Origin: an uncultured Lachnospiraceae bacterium
GTDB lineage: Bacteria; Bacillota; Clostridia; Lachnospirales; Lachnospiraceae
DNA length: 41,148 nt
NCBI GenBank assembly: GCA_900549995.1
Contig: URQQ01000038.1
Location: forward strand, 1-41,148
Reading direction: 5' to 3'
Under the pieces are notes generated by a model. The model worked only from the letters and a program-made list of their open reading frames with translations. It was not told where the DNA came from and did not search any database. Each line of letters opens with the position of its first letter. The first letter of the stretch is position 1. Shown here one piece after another: positions 25,158-34,809 of the stretch. The translations under genes and the position numbers were made by a program.

Positions 25158-28100
25158 ATGCCGAATTATGATTTTAATAATGTATTTGCCTACTCACCAT
25201 TAAGATTTCAGCAATTTGCATGTGCTGTGGTAAGCGAGCGGGAAGGATGTATTTTTCAGCGTTTTGGAGAAGGAAAAGATGGTGGGATTGACGGACTGTA
25301 TTCTTCAGATGATGGAGATGTAATCCTTCAGTCGAAACGGACAAAGATGAATGGAACTGCTCTGGTACGGCTTCTTTCCCAGGAAAGAAACAGAATGAAA
25401 GATATATCCTGCGGCAGATATATCCTTGTATTGGCAGTGCGATCTGTAGAGAAAAAAATAAAAGATCAAATCAGAGAAATTTTCCCCGAAATTCAAACTA
25501 CAGGAGATATTATAACGGGAGAAGATTTAAATGGTTATCTGGAAAGGCCGGAGTATGGATATATTGAAAAGGAGTATCATGAACTTTGGCTGCAGAGTGG
25601 AAATCAGTTAGATGAAATATTATCTCAGTCAATGTTGAAGGAACTCAGGAAAAAATCAAATGTGGATATAACTTTAATGGAAAAAGGGAATAAAACTTTT
25701 GTACCGACAGCAGTATTTCAGGAGGCATTGAAAGTATTGGAAAAATACCGGAGAGTTATTATTTCAGGGGAACCTGGTGCTGGGAAAACGGCCCATGCCT
25801 ATAACCTGGCTCATTATTATCTTAAGGAAGCAGGGTACGAAGAGTTATATTTTGTCAATTCATTAAGTGAGGTTGAGCGGCTTTTGGGGGAAGATGACCA
25901 GAGGAAGAGAGTGATAGTTTTTGATGATTTCTGGGGGCATAACACTTTTTCAGAAGGAAGAATTGAGCTGAATGCAGAACAAAAACTGCAGAAAATATTT
26001 GCGGCGTTGAAATATTATCCAGCGATAAGATTGATACTGACTACCCGTGAATTCGTTCTTCAACAGGGACTCCGTTGTTTTCCAGAAGTAGAAGAGTTGT
26101 GTGAAATTGAGAAAGTTAACCTGAAACTGAGTGAATATACTCTGGCTCAGAGAGCCGAGATTTTGTTCCGCCATTTAGAACAATCGTCATTAGAGTTTGA
26201 CTATCAAAAGGAGATATTTTTAAGCGGTAGTCAGATTGTCCACTGTGGTGCCTATAGTCCAAGATCAGTTGTGTACTATCTGGAGAATGTAAAACCGGAT
26301 GAGGTCAGCCCGAAAAAATATGCTGAAAATCTGGTTCAGTATGTAAAGAACCCGAAGAAATTTTTTGATTCTATCTTCAAACAGTTATCATTTGGCGCAA
26401 GGATGATATGTTTTTTAATTCTTTTGTCGGAAGAAGAGATCCGGATCGGATGTGAACTGAAGCAAGGATTTATGAGACTGGCAGATGGGTGTAAAGGGGA
26501 GATTGAAAAAGAAAGATTTGAAGAATATCTGAAAGAAGCCGAGAGCGTATTTGTTGAGGTAAGAGAATCATGGTATGAAGAAATTCTTGTATTGGATTTT
26601 CTAAACTATTCGATACGTGATTACATGCGTGAATATTTAAACAGTCATATTGAAGTATATGGATTAATTTTAGCGCGGGATTGTATCTATTATAATCAGT
26701 TATACTACCTTATTACAGAAATAGAGCTGACTGATGAGTGCGCGGTTATCGTGCAGAACCGGCTGATGACAGAAAGAAAGCATCTAAAGTACAGTTATGT
26801 TTTTAATATGGAGGTAGACCGGAATTACCAGATGGATGCAAAACCTGAGGACTATGATTCGCATAAAATATGGCAGTTGATTCTTCTGTATGAAAAGACC
26901 GGAAATATTGAACTGTTCCATTATCTGAAGGAGTCATGTGATTTTCTGCTTAAGAAACTTGAGGAGGGAAACATGTTACATCATGATATGGAGGCGGTGG
27001 CGGATCTGATTCCAAGAATGTGCCAAAATGGTTATAAGATAGATGAATACCAACTTCTGAAACAATATTATAAAAATATCAGGTGGGCAGTTGAAATCAG
27101 ATATCTGGAGATTTTGGGTATCTGCTGTCCGGCGTATTATGAAAAATTTATCGATGAAGTAAGGGAAGAGATCAGACGATGTCTGCCGGATATGATACTT
27201 GATGATATAGAGGATCTTCTTGATGAACCGGACGGTGACATGGAAATTGACTTATTAATGATGGAAGTTCAGGATTTGTTCCAGGGATATGATATTCCAT
27301 ATACTGATGCATATGAAAAAGAGCTGTACTATACAGCAGAACGTCCTTTGCCAGGAACAAAAAAGGAAAAGACAAGTACGGAAGTTTATGACACGGTGGT
27401 TGATGAGTACGAGTTAGAGGAGGAAAATTATGAGAAAGTAACTAAGATTGCGAGAGAGTGGCTGATTCCGAAAGAAGTCTGTCTTACATCAAAGGAAATA
27501 AAAGCGATTGAACGTCAAAGTGGCAAAGATTATCGAAAAAGATACCTGACAAAAGGAAAGTTCTCTAGGGATGATTTCGGTCTTGTTATGTCCTATCTTG
27601 GTACATTGGAAAAAGTGCCGGTAAAGGAAGAAACATTTTATACTGGATTGTCAGAGTATCTTTTGAGTGGCTGTGATGAGGAAGAAGCAGGGCAGATTAG
27701 CCACATGGCAAGGAAGCTCGCAGAGAGAGAAATTTTTTTCTTCACAGACAGGACACTGGAGAGATGGGAAGAGTGCCGGAATTCAACTCAACTTTCAGAA
27801 AAGCTGCTGAGTTTGGGGATTCTTCACAGAACTGGGAAATGGTATCATTTCTGGAATCGTTCATTTTTGAGATTTTTGGCGCTGAAAGATATAAGTGGGC
27901 TGGAGGAGATGACACAGAAGCGTTATTATCAGGAGGAGATTTGGAATTACTGGAGTGATGAAAATACAGATTCCTGGATTAGATTTTTAAAAGAATGGAG
28001 ATATAAAGAATTTAATAAATACATTGTAATTCCATGTTTTTCAGAATATCTGGAAAATATTCAGGATCTTTCAAGAGAAGAACGCGCATATTTTGCCTTG

Positions 28101-28427
28101 GAATGTATGAAGCTGGAAGGAGAGTGCTGTAAAGATTCGAGTGGGGAAGTATATGCAAGTGCGATTTATTATGTTGCAGATGTGTTTACAGTGTTGAATC
28201 TTTTGAATGGGCAGATATTAGAGGAGGTAGTAAATTCCTTCGAGGATATGATAGTTTCCTTATATGACCGTGGAGAAGATCTTAGTGCATTTCAGGAAAA
28301 CAGAGAGTACGTATCAGTTTATAAGATGATTCAATCAGAAAAGGGGAGAGCGTATTTGAAGGAATACGGATGTATTGATGTCGCTGGAGAACTGATAAGA
28401 ATTATGGAGGAATACATAATTTTATAG
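25158..28427 (+). CDS. Mrr-type restriction endonuclease fused to nSTAND NTPase (candidate anti-phage protein)
   Basis: A 1089-residue cytoplasmic protein. Residues 1 to ~125 look like an Mrr/PD-(D/E)XK nuclease: GEGKDGGIDG (Asp45) and the Q-x-K motif LQSK (58-60). Residues ~170-400 are a STAND-type NTPase: Walker A GEPGAGKT (204-211), Walker B VIVFDD (252-257) and LILTTRE. The remaining ~690 residues are a large, acidic, probably helical region with no motif I recognise, in the position of a sensor domain. Nuclease-STAND-sensor order is that of Avs-type and other STAND defence proteins, where target binding triggers oligomerisation and DNA cleavage. GAGGGGG precedes the ATG. It lies between the regulator and the importer genes, apparently inserted into a sugar locus. 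Confidence 0.82.
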   Translation: MPNYDFNNVFAYSPLRFQQFACAVVSEREGCIFQRFGEGKDGGIDGLYSSDDGDVILQSKRTKMNGTALVRLLSQERNRMKDISCGRYILVLAVRSVEKKIKDQIREIFPEIQTTGDIITGEDLNGYLERPEYGYIEKEYHELWLQSGNQLDEILSQSMLKELRKKSNVDITLMEKGNKTFVPTAVFQEALKVLEKYRRVIISGEPGAGKTAHAYNLAHYYLKEAGYEELYFVNSLSEVERLLGEDDQRKRVIVFDDFWGHNTFSEGRIELNAEQKLQKIFAALKYYPAIRLILTTREFVLQQGLRCFPEVEELCEIEKVNLKLSEYTLAQRAEILFRHLEQSSLEFDYQKEIFLSGSQIVHCGAYSPRSVVYYLENVKPDEVSPKKYAENLVQYVKNPKKFFDSIFKQLSFGARMICFLILLSEEEIRIGCELKQGFMRLADGCKGEIEKERFEEYLKEAESVFVEVRESWYEEILVLDFLNYSIRDYMREYLNSHIEVYGLILARDCIYYNQLYYLITEIELTDECAVIVQNRLMTERKHLKYSYVFNMEVDRNYQMDAKPEDYDSHKIWQLILLYEKTGNIELFHYLKESCDFLLKKLEEGNMLHHDMEAVADLIPRMCQNGYKIDEYQLLKQYYKNIRWAVEIRYLEILGICCPAYYEKFIDEVREEIRRCLPDMILDDIEDLLDEPDGDMEIDLLMMEVQDLFQGYDIPYTDAYEKELYYTAERPLPGTKKEKTSTEVYDTVVDEYELEEENYEKVTKIAREWLIPKEVCLTSKEIKAIERQSGKDYRKRYLTKGKFSRDDFGLVMSYLGTLEKVPVKEETFYTGLSEYLLSGCDEEEAGQISHMARKLAEREIFFFTDRTLERWEECRNSTQLSEKLLSLGILHRTGKWYHFWNRSFLRFLALKDISGLEEMTQKRYYQEEIWNYWSDENTDSWIRFLKEWRYKEFNKYIVIPCFSEYLENIQDLSREERAYFALECMKLEGECCKDSSGEVYASAIYYVADVFTVLNLLNGQILEEVVNSFEDMIVSLYDRGEDLSAFQENREYVSVYKMIQSEKGRAYLKEYGCIDVAGELIRIMEEYIIL

Positions 28428-28501
28428 GTAATATATGGAAAAAATATATAAAGTCATTCACTATGCACAAAACATTTATAACATATGCAACGTTACTATA
28501 C

Positions 28502-28529
28502 AAACCACACAATAAAGTGTGGTTTTTTT
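28502..28529 (+). terminator. Intrinsic terminator after the nuclease/STAND gene
   Basis: A 9-bp perfect stem (28502-28510 with 28517-28525), loop AATAAA, and a T-run to 28529. Confidence 0.85.
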
Positions 28530-28571
28530 AATATGATGATGTGGTGTTCTTTAGGTCTGCCCTCAGAATGA

Positions 28572-28600
28572 TTGAAAAGGTAAAATCATTATGGTAATCT
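28572..28600 (+). promoter_or_regulatory. Promoter of the sugar importer/alpha-galactosidase operon
   Basis: TTGAAA (28572-28577), a 17-nt spacer ending in an extended -10 TGG, then TAATCT (28595-28600). The message starts near 28607. Confidence 0.6.
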
Positions 28601-28663
28601 CAAATCAGTTCAAAGATACACAGTAAAAAAAAGAACAAGGAAGAAAAAAAGGAGGATATGAAA

Positions 28664-29956
28664 ATGTTTAAAAAAGTCGTTGCTGCATCACTTTGTGTAA
28701 TGCTTGCCGCATCGCTGACAGCGTGTGGTGGAGGGAAGAAAGAAGATTCCGGTAAAGCAGATTCATCACAAGAGGGCGGAAAAACAGTTGAATTGTGGAC
28801 ATGCTGGACAGAAGGTGCTGACACCCAGATAGAGGGTGAAAAGCAGATCAAAAAATGGGAAGAAGAAACTGGCAATAAAGTAAACCAGACAAACTTTACC
28901 TATGATATGCTGCACGAGAAGATCCTGACAGCTGCAGCAGGCGGAAATGTGCCGGATCTGATTTGGGGACTTCCGGAATATGTTGGTGAATTTTACAATA
29001 TGGGCATTGTAGAAGATCTTACAGAACGCTATGAAAGCTGGGATGACAAATCAGCACTGTCAGAGGCAGTTATGAATGCAATGACAATCGATAATAAAAT
29101 TATCGGTGTTCCGTATGAGATGACGGTTCGTGCATATCTGACACATGAGAATGATTTCGAGGCAGCTGGTGTTAAGACACCTGAGACATGGGAAGACACA
29201 CTTGCACTCGCGGATTTCAAAGAGAAGACTGGAAAGTATCCGACAGAGCTTGCATGTACAGGGGTACGTTCTGCTCAGGAACTCATCGTATATCTTGCGC
29301 AGTATGATCTGGAGATCGCATCTGCACAGAAAGATGGAAAATTCAAAAATACATGGAATGACAACAAAGAGGAACTTGAAAAAGCAGCAAAAGTATTCCA
29401 GTACTATAAAGACCTTGTTGATAAAGGAATCGTTGACCCAAGTGTAAAGAACTGGGGATGGGAAGAGACAGATGAGAACCTGGCGACAGGACTTACAGCA
29501 TCTTACGTATCAGGGAACTGGTTACAGGAGAGAGAATCTTCGAATCCGGATACAATGAATGATATCAAAGTCAGTGCAATTCCATATCCTTCTGAGGGAA
29601 AACAGGCTACATATATGGAATGTAAACCTTTATTTATCATGACTGACAGCAAGAATAAAGAGGAAGCATTTGACCTTGCAATAGCATTCTGCAGCAAAGA
29701 ATGGCAGGAAGCAGCATTTGCAGACAGATCACCAAGATCTGATGTATCTACAGATACAAAATGGAGCAAAGATTTCCAGGCATTATCAGATACAGGTGTT
29801 ACATTCCCACCAGTGACATTATCTGGCGTGACACAGGCGATGCAGGATGCAATTGCGAAAGTTCTTCAGGAAGGAAAAACACCGGAAGAAGCAGCTACAT
29901 GGTTAAGCGACGCGGTGAATTCTTCACTTTCTGATTCCGGAGAATTGAGCGAGTAA
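28664..29956 (+). CDS. Sugar ABC transporter substrate-binding lipoprotein (CUT1, SBP family 1)
   Basis: A 430-residue binding protein. The signal peptide is MFKKVVAASLCVMLAASLTA, with lipobox Cys21. The mature part has VELWTCWTEGADTQIEGEKQ, DLIWGLPEYVGEFYNMGIVEDLTE, GVPYEMTVRAYLTHENDFEA and SGNWLQE, as in oligosaccharide-binding proteins. The start at 28664 was chosen because GGAGG (28651-28655) lies 8 nt upstream. It sits before two permeases and a GH36 alpha-galactosidase, so raffinose-family or other alpha-galactosides are the likely ligands. The coding style is unusually regular, consistent with high expression. A partial terminator follows. Confidence 0.92.
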   Translation: MFKKVVAASLCVMLAASLTACGGGKKEDSGKADSSQEGGKTVELWTCWTEGADTQIEGEKQIKKWEEETGNKVNQTNFTYDMLHEKILTAAAGGNVPDLIWGLPEYVGEFYNMGIVEDLTERYESWDDKSALSEAVMNAMTIDNKIIGVPYEMTVRAYLTHENDFEAAGVKTPETWEDTLALADFKEKTGKYPTELACTGVRSAQELIVYLAQYDLEIASAQKDGKFKNTWNDNKEELEKAAKVFQYYKDLVDKGIVDPSVKNWGWEETDENLATGLTASYVSGNWLQERESSNPDTMNDIKVSAIPYPSEGKQATYMECKPLFIMTDSKNKEEAFDLAIAFCSKEWQEAAFADRSPRSDVSTDTKWSKDFQALSDTGVTFPPVTLSGVTQAMQDAIAKVLQEGKTPEEAATWLSDAVNSSLSDSGELSE

Positions 29957-29965
29957 ATTTATGGT

Positions 29966-30002
29966 ACTGCCGGAGTGCAGCAATGCATTCCGGCAGTTTT
30001 TT
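29966..30002 (+). terminator. Intra-operon terminator between binding protein and permeases
   Basis: Arms 29966-29979 and 29984-29997 form a 14-bp stem with one G-U pair and a 4-nt loop, followed by T6. It probably lets only part of transcription continue, giving more binding protein than permease. Confidence 0.85.
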
Positions 30003-30060
30003 ACCTGATATTGGGCAGAACACCTGTCTGATTCTCAAAAATGAAAGGAGAATGGGTCTG

Positions 30061-30984
30061 ATGGCAAATATAAAAAAAGCGAAAGGGACAGGGCTTACAA
30101 GGGATCAGAGGAAATTTACCACGGCAACAATTATGCTTTTGCCGGCACTTTTATTTCTGGCACTATTGATTGCGTATCCACTTGGAAAAGTCATCCATGA
30201 TGCCTTTACGCATGTGCATCTGATTAACAAATCTTTGAGTGGTTTCGCAGGTCTGGAAAACTTTCAGAAAGTAATCTCGGATGAGCACTTTGGGCAGGCA
30301 ATCAAAAATACTGGTGTGTGGACAGTGTTTTCTGTACTTGGTGAGTTTCTTATGGGGATGCTCACAGCAGTACTGTTAAACCAGAAGTTTAAGGGACGTG
30401 CAATATTCCGTACATTTGTATTCATTCCATGGCTCGTTCCGATTGTGGTAGCCGGAATGACCTGGGACTGGATGTTAAGTCCTGATTTTGGAATTATCAA
30501 TTATATACTTACGAATCTTCATATCGTGAAGGAACCAATCAACTTCCTGGGAGATGTCAGGTACGCAATGCCGACGGTAATCTTTGTCAATATATGGAGA
30601 AGTTTCCCATACTATACAATTTCATTTCTTTCTGCAATGCAGTCAATTCCCGGAGAACTGAATGAGGCAGCCGCAATTGACGGCGCTGGAATGTTTAAAC
30701 GGTTTTTTAAAGTCACACTTCCGCAGCTGCGTTCAGTATCACTTGTCATTGTGTTCATTCATATTATATGGACAGCAATTAACTTTGACTTTATCTGGGT
30801 TATGACCGCAGGCGGGCCGAACTATGCGACAGAGACACTGCCAATTATGATTTACAGATACTCAATGAAGACATTTGATGTTGGTGCGGCCTCTGCTTTG
30901 TCAACGATGATGTTTACGGTGATGGTAGTACTGTTTATCTTCTATTATAGAAAACGTACGCAGATCAGTGATGATATGAACTAG
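30061..30984 (+). CDS. Sugar ABC transporter permease (MalF type)
   Basis: A CUT1 permease of 307 residues with six hydrophobic segments. It carries the EAA loop that docks the ATPase (GELNEAAAIDGAGMFKRFFKVTLPQL) and typical N-terminal TATIMLLPALLFLALLIAYP. The start at 30061 lies 10 nt after AGGAG (30046-30050); ATG 30052 is too close. It follows a partial terminator and precedes its partner permease by 18 nt. No ATPase gene is nearby, so a shared MsmX/UgpC-type ATPase elsewhere is expected. Confidence 0.9.
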   Translation: MANIKKAKGTGLTRDQRKFTTATIMLLPALLFLALLIAYPLGKVIHDAFTHVHLINKSLSGFAGLENFQKVISDEHFGQAIKNTGVWTVFSVLGEFLMGMLTAVLLNQKFKGRAIFRTFVFIPWLVPIVVAGMTWDWMLSPDFGIINYILTNLHIVKEPINFLGDVRYAMPTVIFVNIWRSFPYYTISFLSAMQSIPGELNEAAAIDGAGMFKRFFKVTLPQLRSVSLVIVFIHIIWTAINFDFIWVMTAGGPNYATETLPIMIYRYSMKTFDVGAASALSTMMFTVMVVLFIFYYRKRTQISDDMN

Positions 30985-31002
30985 GAAAAGGAGGAAGAAA
31001 AG

Positions 31003-31845
31003 ATGCTGAATAAACGAAATCGGGTTATGGCAAAAATAGTATCCTATATTTTGCTTGCAGTTATATCTGTTGTATGTATTTTCCCTCTGATCTGGATGAT
31101 TATCTCTGCACTGAAGCCAAAAACGGAGATACGTACAGCAATTCCATCATTTATAATCCACGAGCCGACTCTGGAAAACTTCAAAAGGGTTCTTGTGGAT
31201 GCCGGATTCCTGAACTACATCAAGAACAGCTTTCTTGTATCCATCACAGCGTGCCTGATCTCCATGGTGATTGCGGTTATGGCAGGATATGCCCTGAGCC
31301 GTTACTATAAGCTGAGACTTGTGAAGGCTTCAAACCTTGCAATGATGCTTTCCCAGATGATACCAGGAGTGCTCCTTCTTGTTCCGTTATATATGATTAT
31401 GCAGAAAATGCAGCTGCTGGAATCGTATATTTCTCTGATTCTTGCATATACGACCTTTGTAATACCGCTCTGTACTTTCATGATGAGCAGTTTCTTTGAC
31501 ACAGTGCCCATTGCGCTGGAGGAAGCGGCAGAGATCGATGGATATAATAAATTCCAGACGATTACAAAAGTCATCATCCCGCTTTCTGTGCCAAGTCTTA
31601 TTTCTACGGGATTATATGCATTCATCAATGCGTGGAATGAATTTATGTTTGGATATATCTTTATCTCAACAGACAAGTACAGGACACTGACACCGGCGAT
31701 TATGCTGTTCAAGGGAGCCAATACCATTGACTGGGGCGGACTGATGGCATCATCGGTTGTAGCAGTCATCCCTGTGACATTTATCTTTTTGTTCCTGCAG
31801 AAATATTTCCTGGCAGGATTAATGAGTGGATCAGTGAAAGGCTAA
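31003..31845 (+). CDS. Sugar ABC transporter permease (MalG type)
   Basis: The 280-residue partner permease. It has the N-terminal helix (SYILLAVISVVCIFPLIWM), the ISALKPKTEI segment, a conserved PLYMIMQKMQLLESYISLI region, the EAA loop (ALEEAAEIDGYNKFQTITKVIIPL) and a C-terminal FLFLQKYFLAGLMSGSVKG, all characteristic of MalG/AraQ-type proteins. GGAGG precedes the ATG. The alpha-galactosidase gene follows after 12 nt. Confidence 0.93.
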   Translation: MLNKRNRVMAKIVSYILLAVISVVCIFPLIWMIISALKPKTEIRTAIPSFIIHEPTLENFKRVLVDAGFLNYIKNSFLVSITACLISMVIAVMAGYALSRYYKLRLVKASNLAMMLSQMIPGVLLLVPLYMIMQKMQLLESYISLILAYTTFVIPLCTFMMSSFFDTVPIALEEAAEIDGYNKFQTITKVIIPLSVPSLISTGLYAFINAWNEFMFGYIFISTDKYRTLTPAIMLFKGANTIDWGGLMASSVVAVIPVTFIFLFLQKYFLAGLMSGSVKG

Positions 31846-31857
31846 GGAGGATCGATA

Positions 31858-33984
31858 ATGAAGAGAATACAATTTTGTGAAAATGGAATCCATGTTGTTT
31901 TTGAAATTACTGACAAGGAGCAGATCCGGCTTCTGCATTTTTCGGCAATGGAATTCCACGAAGAAGACATTGCATCCGGTGAAGGCACGGAACCTTTCAT
32001 GCTGGCAGAAGTGCTGGCATCAGGTGTGGACAGAACCGGTGAAAGACATGGGGCAAATTATGTAAGGACAGCACCGGGCTATCGTCTGAAATTGAAAGAG
32101 TTCCTGGATGCACGCAATGAAAAGGGGCGGAAACTCGAGATTATTACAGAAGATGACCCTGAGGCAGAGAACTATACAGGCCTGGAAGTGCACAGTCATA
32201 TGCAGTTCTACGATGGAATCTCTGTGATCCGTTCCTGGACGGAAGTCATCAATAAAGGAATGGAAGACTGCGGGCTTGAGTATGTCTCATCTTTTGCGCT
32301 GACTGGAATTGAAAAAGAGGGAATGCAGACGTCAGATGAGAAGCTGGAACTTCGGATTCCTCACAATGCATGGCAGAAGGAGCTGCACTGGAATTCTTAT
32401 CGTATGACGGATCTTGGAATGTCAATCTCACAGCCTGACTATATGCGCGGATCATCAAAGACGATTGAAGTCAGTAACACAGGAAACTGGTCTACGAAGG
32501 AATATCTTCCGATGGGATATCTGAAAAACAAAGAGACAGATTCCACGCTCTTCTGGCAGATTGAGCACAATGGTTCCTGGCACTGGGAGATCGGTGACCA
32601 GTATGGACAGATGTATCTGAACTTAAGCGGGCCGACAGAGCACCAGTCACACTGGTGGAAGAACCTGAAACCGGGCGAGAGCTTTGTGACGGTTCCGGCA
32701 AGTGTTGGAAGCTGTATGGGTGATTTTGACGAGGCGATGGGAGAACTGACAAAATACCGCCGGGCAATCCGCCGTGTCAATGATGACAATGAGAAATTAT
32801 GTGTCATTTTCAATGATTATATGAACTGTCTGTTCGGTGATCCGACAACAGAGAAGGAAATTCCTCTGATTGACAAGGCGCATGAGGCAGGATGCGAATA
32901 TTTCTGCGTAGACTGCGGCTGGTATTCAGAAGGATACTGGTGGGATGGAGTCGGAGAGTGGCTTCCGTCCAATGTCCGTTTTCCGAATGGATTAAAAGAA
33001 GTCATGGATTATATCCGTTCCAAGGATATGATACCTGGGGTATGGCTGGAACTGGAAGTGATGGGGACGAAATGCCCGAAAGCGGACAAAGTTCCGGATG
33101 ACTGGTATTTCACCCGCCATGGGAAGAAAGTATATGACAGGAGCAGGTATCAGCTTGATTTCAGAAATCCGGAGGTGATCCAACATGCGACGGAAGTCAT
33201 CGACCGTCTCGTAAACGAATACGGTGTCGGTTATATTAAGATGGATTATAATATTGAACCCGGCATCGGTACAGAACTTCATGCCGACAGTTTCGGAGAC
33301 GGACTGCTGGGGCATAACCGGGCGTATCTGAAATGGCTGGATGGAATCTTCGAAAAATACCCGGATCTGATCATTGAGAACTGTTCCAGCGGGGGACTGC
33401 GCATGGATTATGCGATGCTGTCACGTTACAGTATCCAGTCTACAAGCGACCAGGAAGATTACATCCGTTATGCGACAATTGCGGCTAATTCCCCTTCCGG
33501 GCTTACACCGGAGCAGTCTGCGATCTGGTCCTATCCGCTGACAGACGGTGATAAGGAAGAAGTCATCTTCAATATGGTCAATTCCATGCTCCTTCGGATC
33601 CACCAGAGCGGACATCTCGTGAATCTGACAGAGGAACGGATGGATCTTGTGAAAGAAGGGATTGCATATTATAAAGAGATCCGGTGCAATACGAAGAAAT
33701 CACTTCCGTACTGGCCTCTTGGACTTTCCCAGTATACTGATCCATGGGTAAGCCTGGGGCTTCGGACAGAAGGTACCGATTATATCGCTGTATGGAGAAG
33801 AAACAGCCAGAGCGCTGTCACCACGATTCCTGTGAAACATCTGAAAGGAAAAGAGGTCGAGGCTGTATGCGGATATCCGAAGGAAGAAAAATGTGCGTGC
33901 CAGTGGAATAAAGAAGCGGGAACTTTGACTGTGGAACTTCCAGAGGCAGTCAGTGCGAGGATTTTCAGACTGGCCTATAAATAG
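31858..33984 (+). CDS. GH36 alpha-galactosidase
   Basis: A 708-residue glycoside hydrolase that removes terminal alpha-galactose from oligosaccharides such as raffinose, stachyose and melibiose. It has no signal peptide, so it acts in the cytoplasm on sugars imported by the preceding transporter. The central TIM barrel (~310-620) carries FCVDCGWY, GVWLELEVMG, the nucleophile Asp463 in YIKMDYN, and the acid/base Asp517 in CSSGGLRMD. The length fits the long bacterial GH36 class with its N-terminal beta-supersandwich (residues 1 to ~300). AAGGAGGATCG precedes the ATG. It ends the operon at a strong terminator. Confidence 0.95.
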   Translation: MKRIQFCENGIHVVFEITDKEQIRLLHFSAMEFHEEDIASGEGTEPFMLAEVLASGVDRTGERHGANYVRTAPGYRLKLKEFLDARNEKGRKLEIITEDDPEAENYTGLEVHSHMQFYDGISVIRSWTEVINKGMEDCGLEYVSSFALTGIEKEGMQTSDEKLELRIPHNAWQKELHWNSYRMTDLGMSISQPDYMRGSSKTIEVSNTGNWSTKEYLPMGYLKNKETDSTLFWQIEHNGSWHWEIGDQYGQMYLNLSGPTEHQSHWWKNLKPGESFVTVPASVGSCMGDFDEAMGELTKYRRAIRRVNDDNEKLCVIFNDYMNCLFGDPTTEKEIPLIDKAHEAGCEYFCVDCGWYSEGYWWDGVGEWLPSNVRFPNGLKEVMDYIRSKDMIPGVWLELEVMGTKCPKADKVPDDWYFTRHGKKVYDRSRYQLDFRNPEVIQHATEVIDRLVNEYGVGYIKMDYNIEPGIGTELHADSFGDGLLGHNRAYLKWLDGIFEKYPDLIIENCSSGGLRMDYAMLSRYSIQSTSDQEDYIRYATIAANSPSGLTPEQSAIWSYPLTDGDKEEVIFNMVNSMLLRIHQSGHLVNLTEERMDLVKEGIAYYKEIRCNTKKSLPYWPLGLSQYTDPWVSLGLRTEGTDYIAVWRRNSQSAVTTIPVKHLKGKEVEAVCGYPKEEKCACQWNKEAGTLTVELPEAVSARIFRLAYK

Positions 33985-34003
33985 AAGAAACGTAGGTATA
34001 AAG

Positions 34004-34045
34004 ACTGGCAGGCTGCTTTGAAATGATAGCAGCCTGCCAGTTTTT
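34004..34045 (+). terminator. Intrinsic terminator of the alpha-galactosidase operon
   Basis: A 14-bp perfect stem (34004-34017 with 34028-34041), 10-nt loop and T5 tail. It also separates this operon from the convergent exporter genes. Confidence 0.88.
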
Positions 34046-34085
34046 CTGATGGTTATTCATTGTTTGAATGCAGTACAGTATTTTG

Positions 34086-34808
34086 TTATTTGAGTTCAGT
34101 ACGCCGGATAATATTGTAAGAGCCAATGCACAGAATGCAGGCAATCAAGGACAATGTGAGTACCGGGAAGAGATAGTTCATTGTTCCGTCAGTCAGAAAG
34201 CCCATGGATTTCATCAGAAATTCCAATATACTTTTTGATGTTTCTAAGGAGAAGACAAATCTGAACAGGGCGATAATTAACAATATGGCACCTCCAAGAA
34301 CAACACCTAAGTAAATGGATGCTGTTTTTCCGATTTTGTTTATCACAAGTACACCGAAATACAGTAAACTGCAAATCAATACGTAGAGAAGAAATAACCA
34401 AAGCCAATTCATGAACAGGTTATCATAGCCGTATATGGCACCATAGAGTGATGAATAATTGTGATTCAGATGGTGGATTACATTTCCTGCCATGGTGTCA
34501 AAAAGTGCCATTGTTCCGGAAATAAAACAGAACATGGAGAGGGTCGCAATGAAGATATATTTACGGGTAAAACCATTTTGTATCAGCATTTTAAAATCTT
34601 CGTGAAAACCTAAGACACCTAAAATACCAATATAAATCAGTGTGTTTATTTCTAATGCATTTGTCCCTGCGCCTTTAAAATTACCCGCGATAATGCCGAT
34701 GATAATCGTAATAAAAGAAACAATGGCATACGTGATTGCGTAAAAAACCCAGATATATTTAAATGAGGTTATACATTCATATTGAATAATAGATTTTAAG
34801 TTTTTCAT
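34086..34808 (-). CDS. ABC-2 type membrane subunit
   Basis: A 240-residue membrane protein with about six hydrophobic segments (FYAITYAIVSFITIIIGIIAG, LIYIGILGVLGF, KYIFIATLSMFCFISGTMAL, WLWLFLLYVLICSLLYFGVLV, SIYLGVVLGGAILLIIALF, VLTLSLIACILCIGSYNII). It begins one base after the stop of the ATP-binding subunit. With that subunit and a YtrA-type repressor it forms a small exporter operon. Such sets commonly respond to cell-envelope stress or peptide antibiotics; the substrate here is unknown. Confidence 0.85.
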   Translation of the reverse strand: MKNLKSIIQYECITSFKYIWVFYAITYAIVSFITIIIGIIAGNFKGAGTNALEINTLIYIGILGVLGFHEDFKMLIQNGFTRKYIFIATLSMFCFISGTMALFDTMAGNVIHHLNHNYSSLYGAIYGYDNLFMNWLWLFLLYVLICSLLYFGVLVINKIGKTASIYLGVVLGGAILLIIALFRFVFSLETSKSILEFLMKSMGFLTDGTMNYLFPVLTLSLIACILCIGSYNIIRRTELK

Positions 34809-34809
34809 A

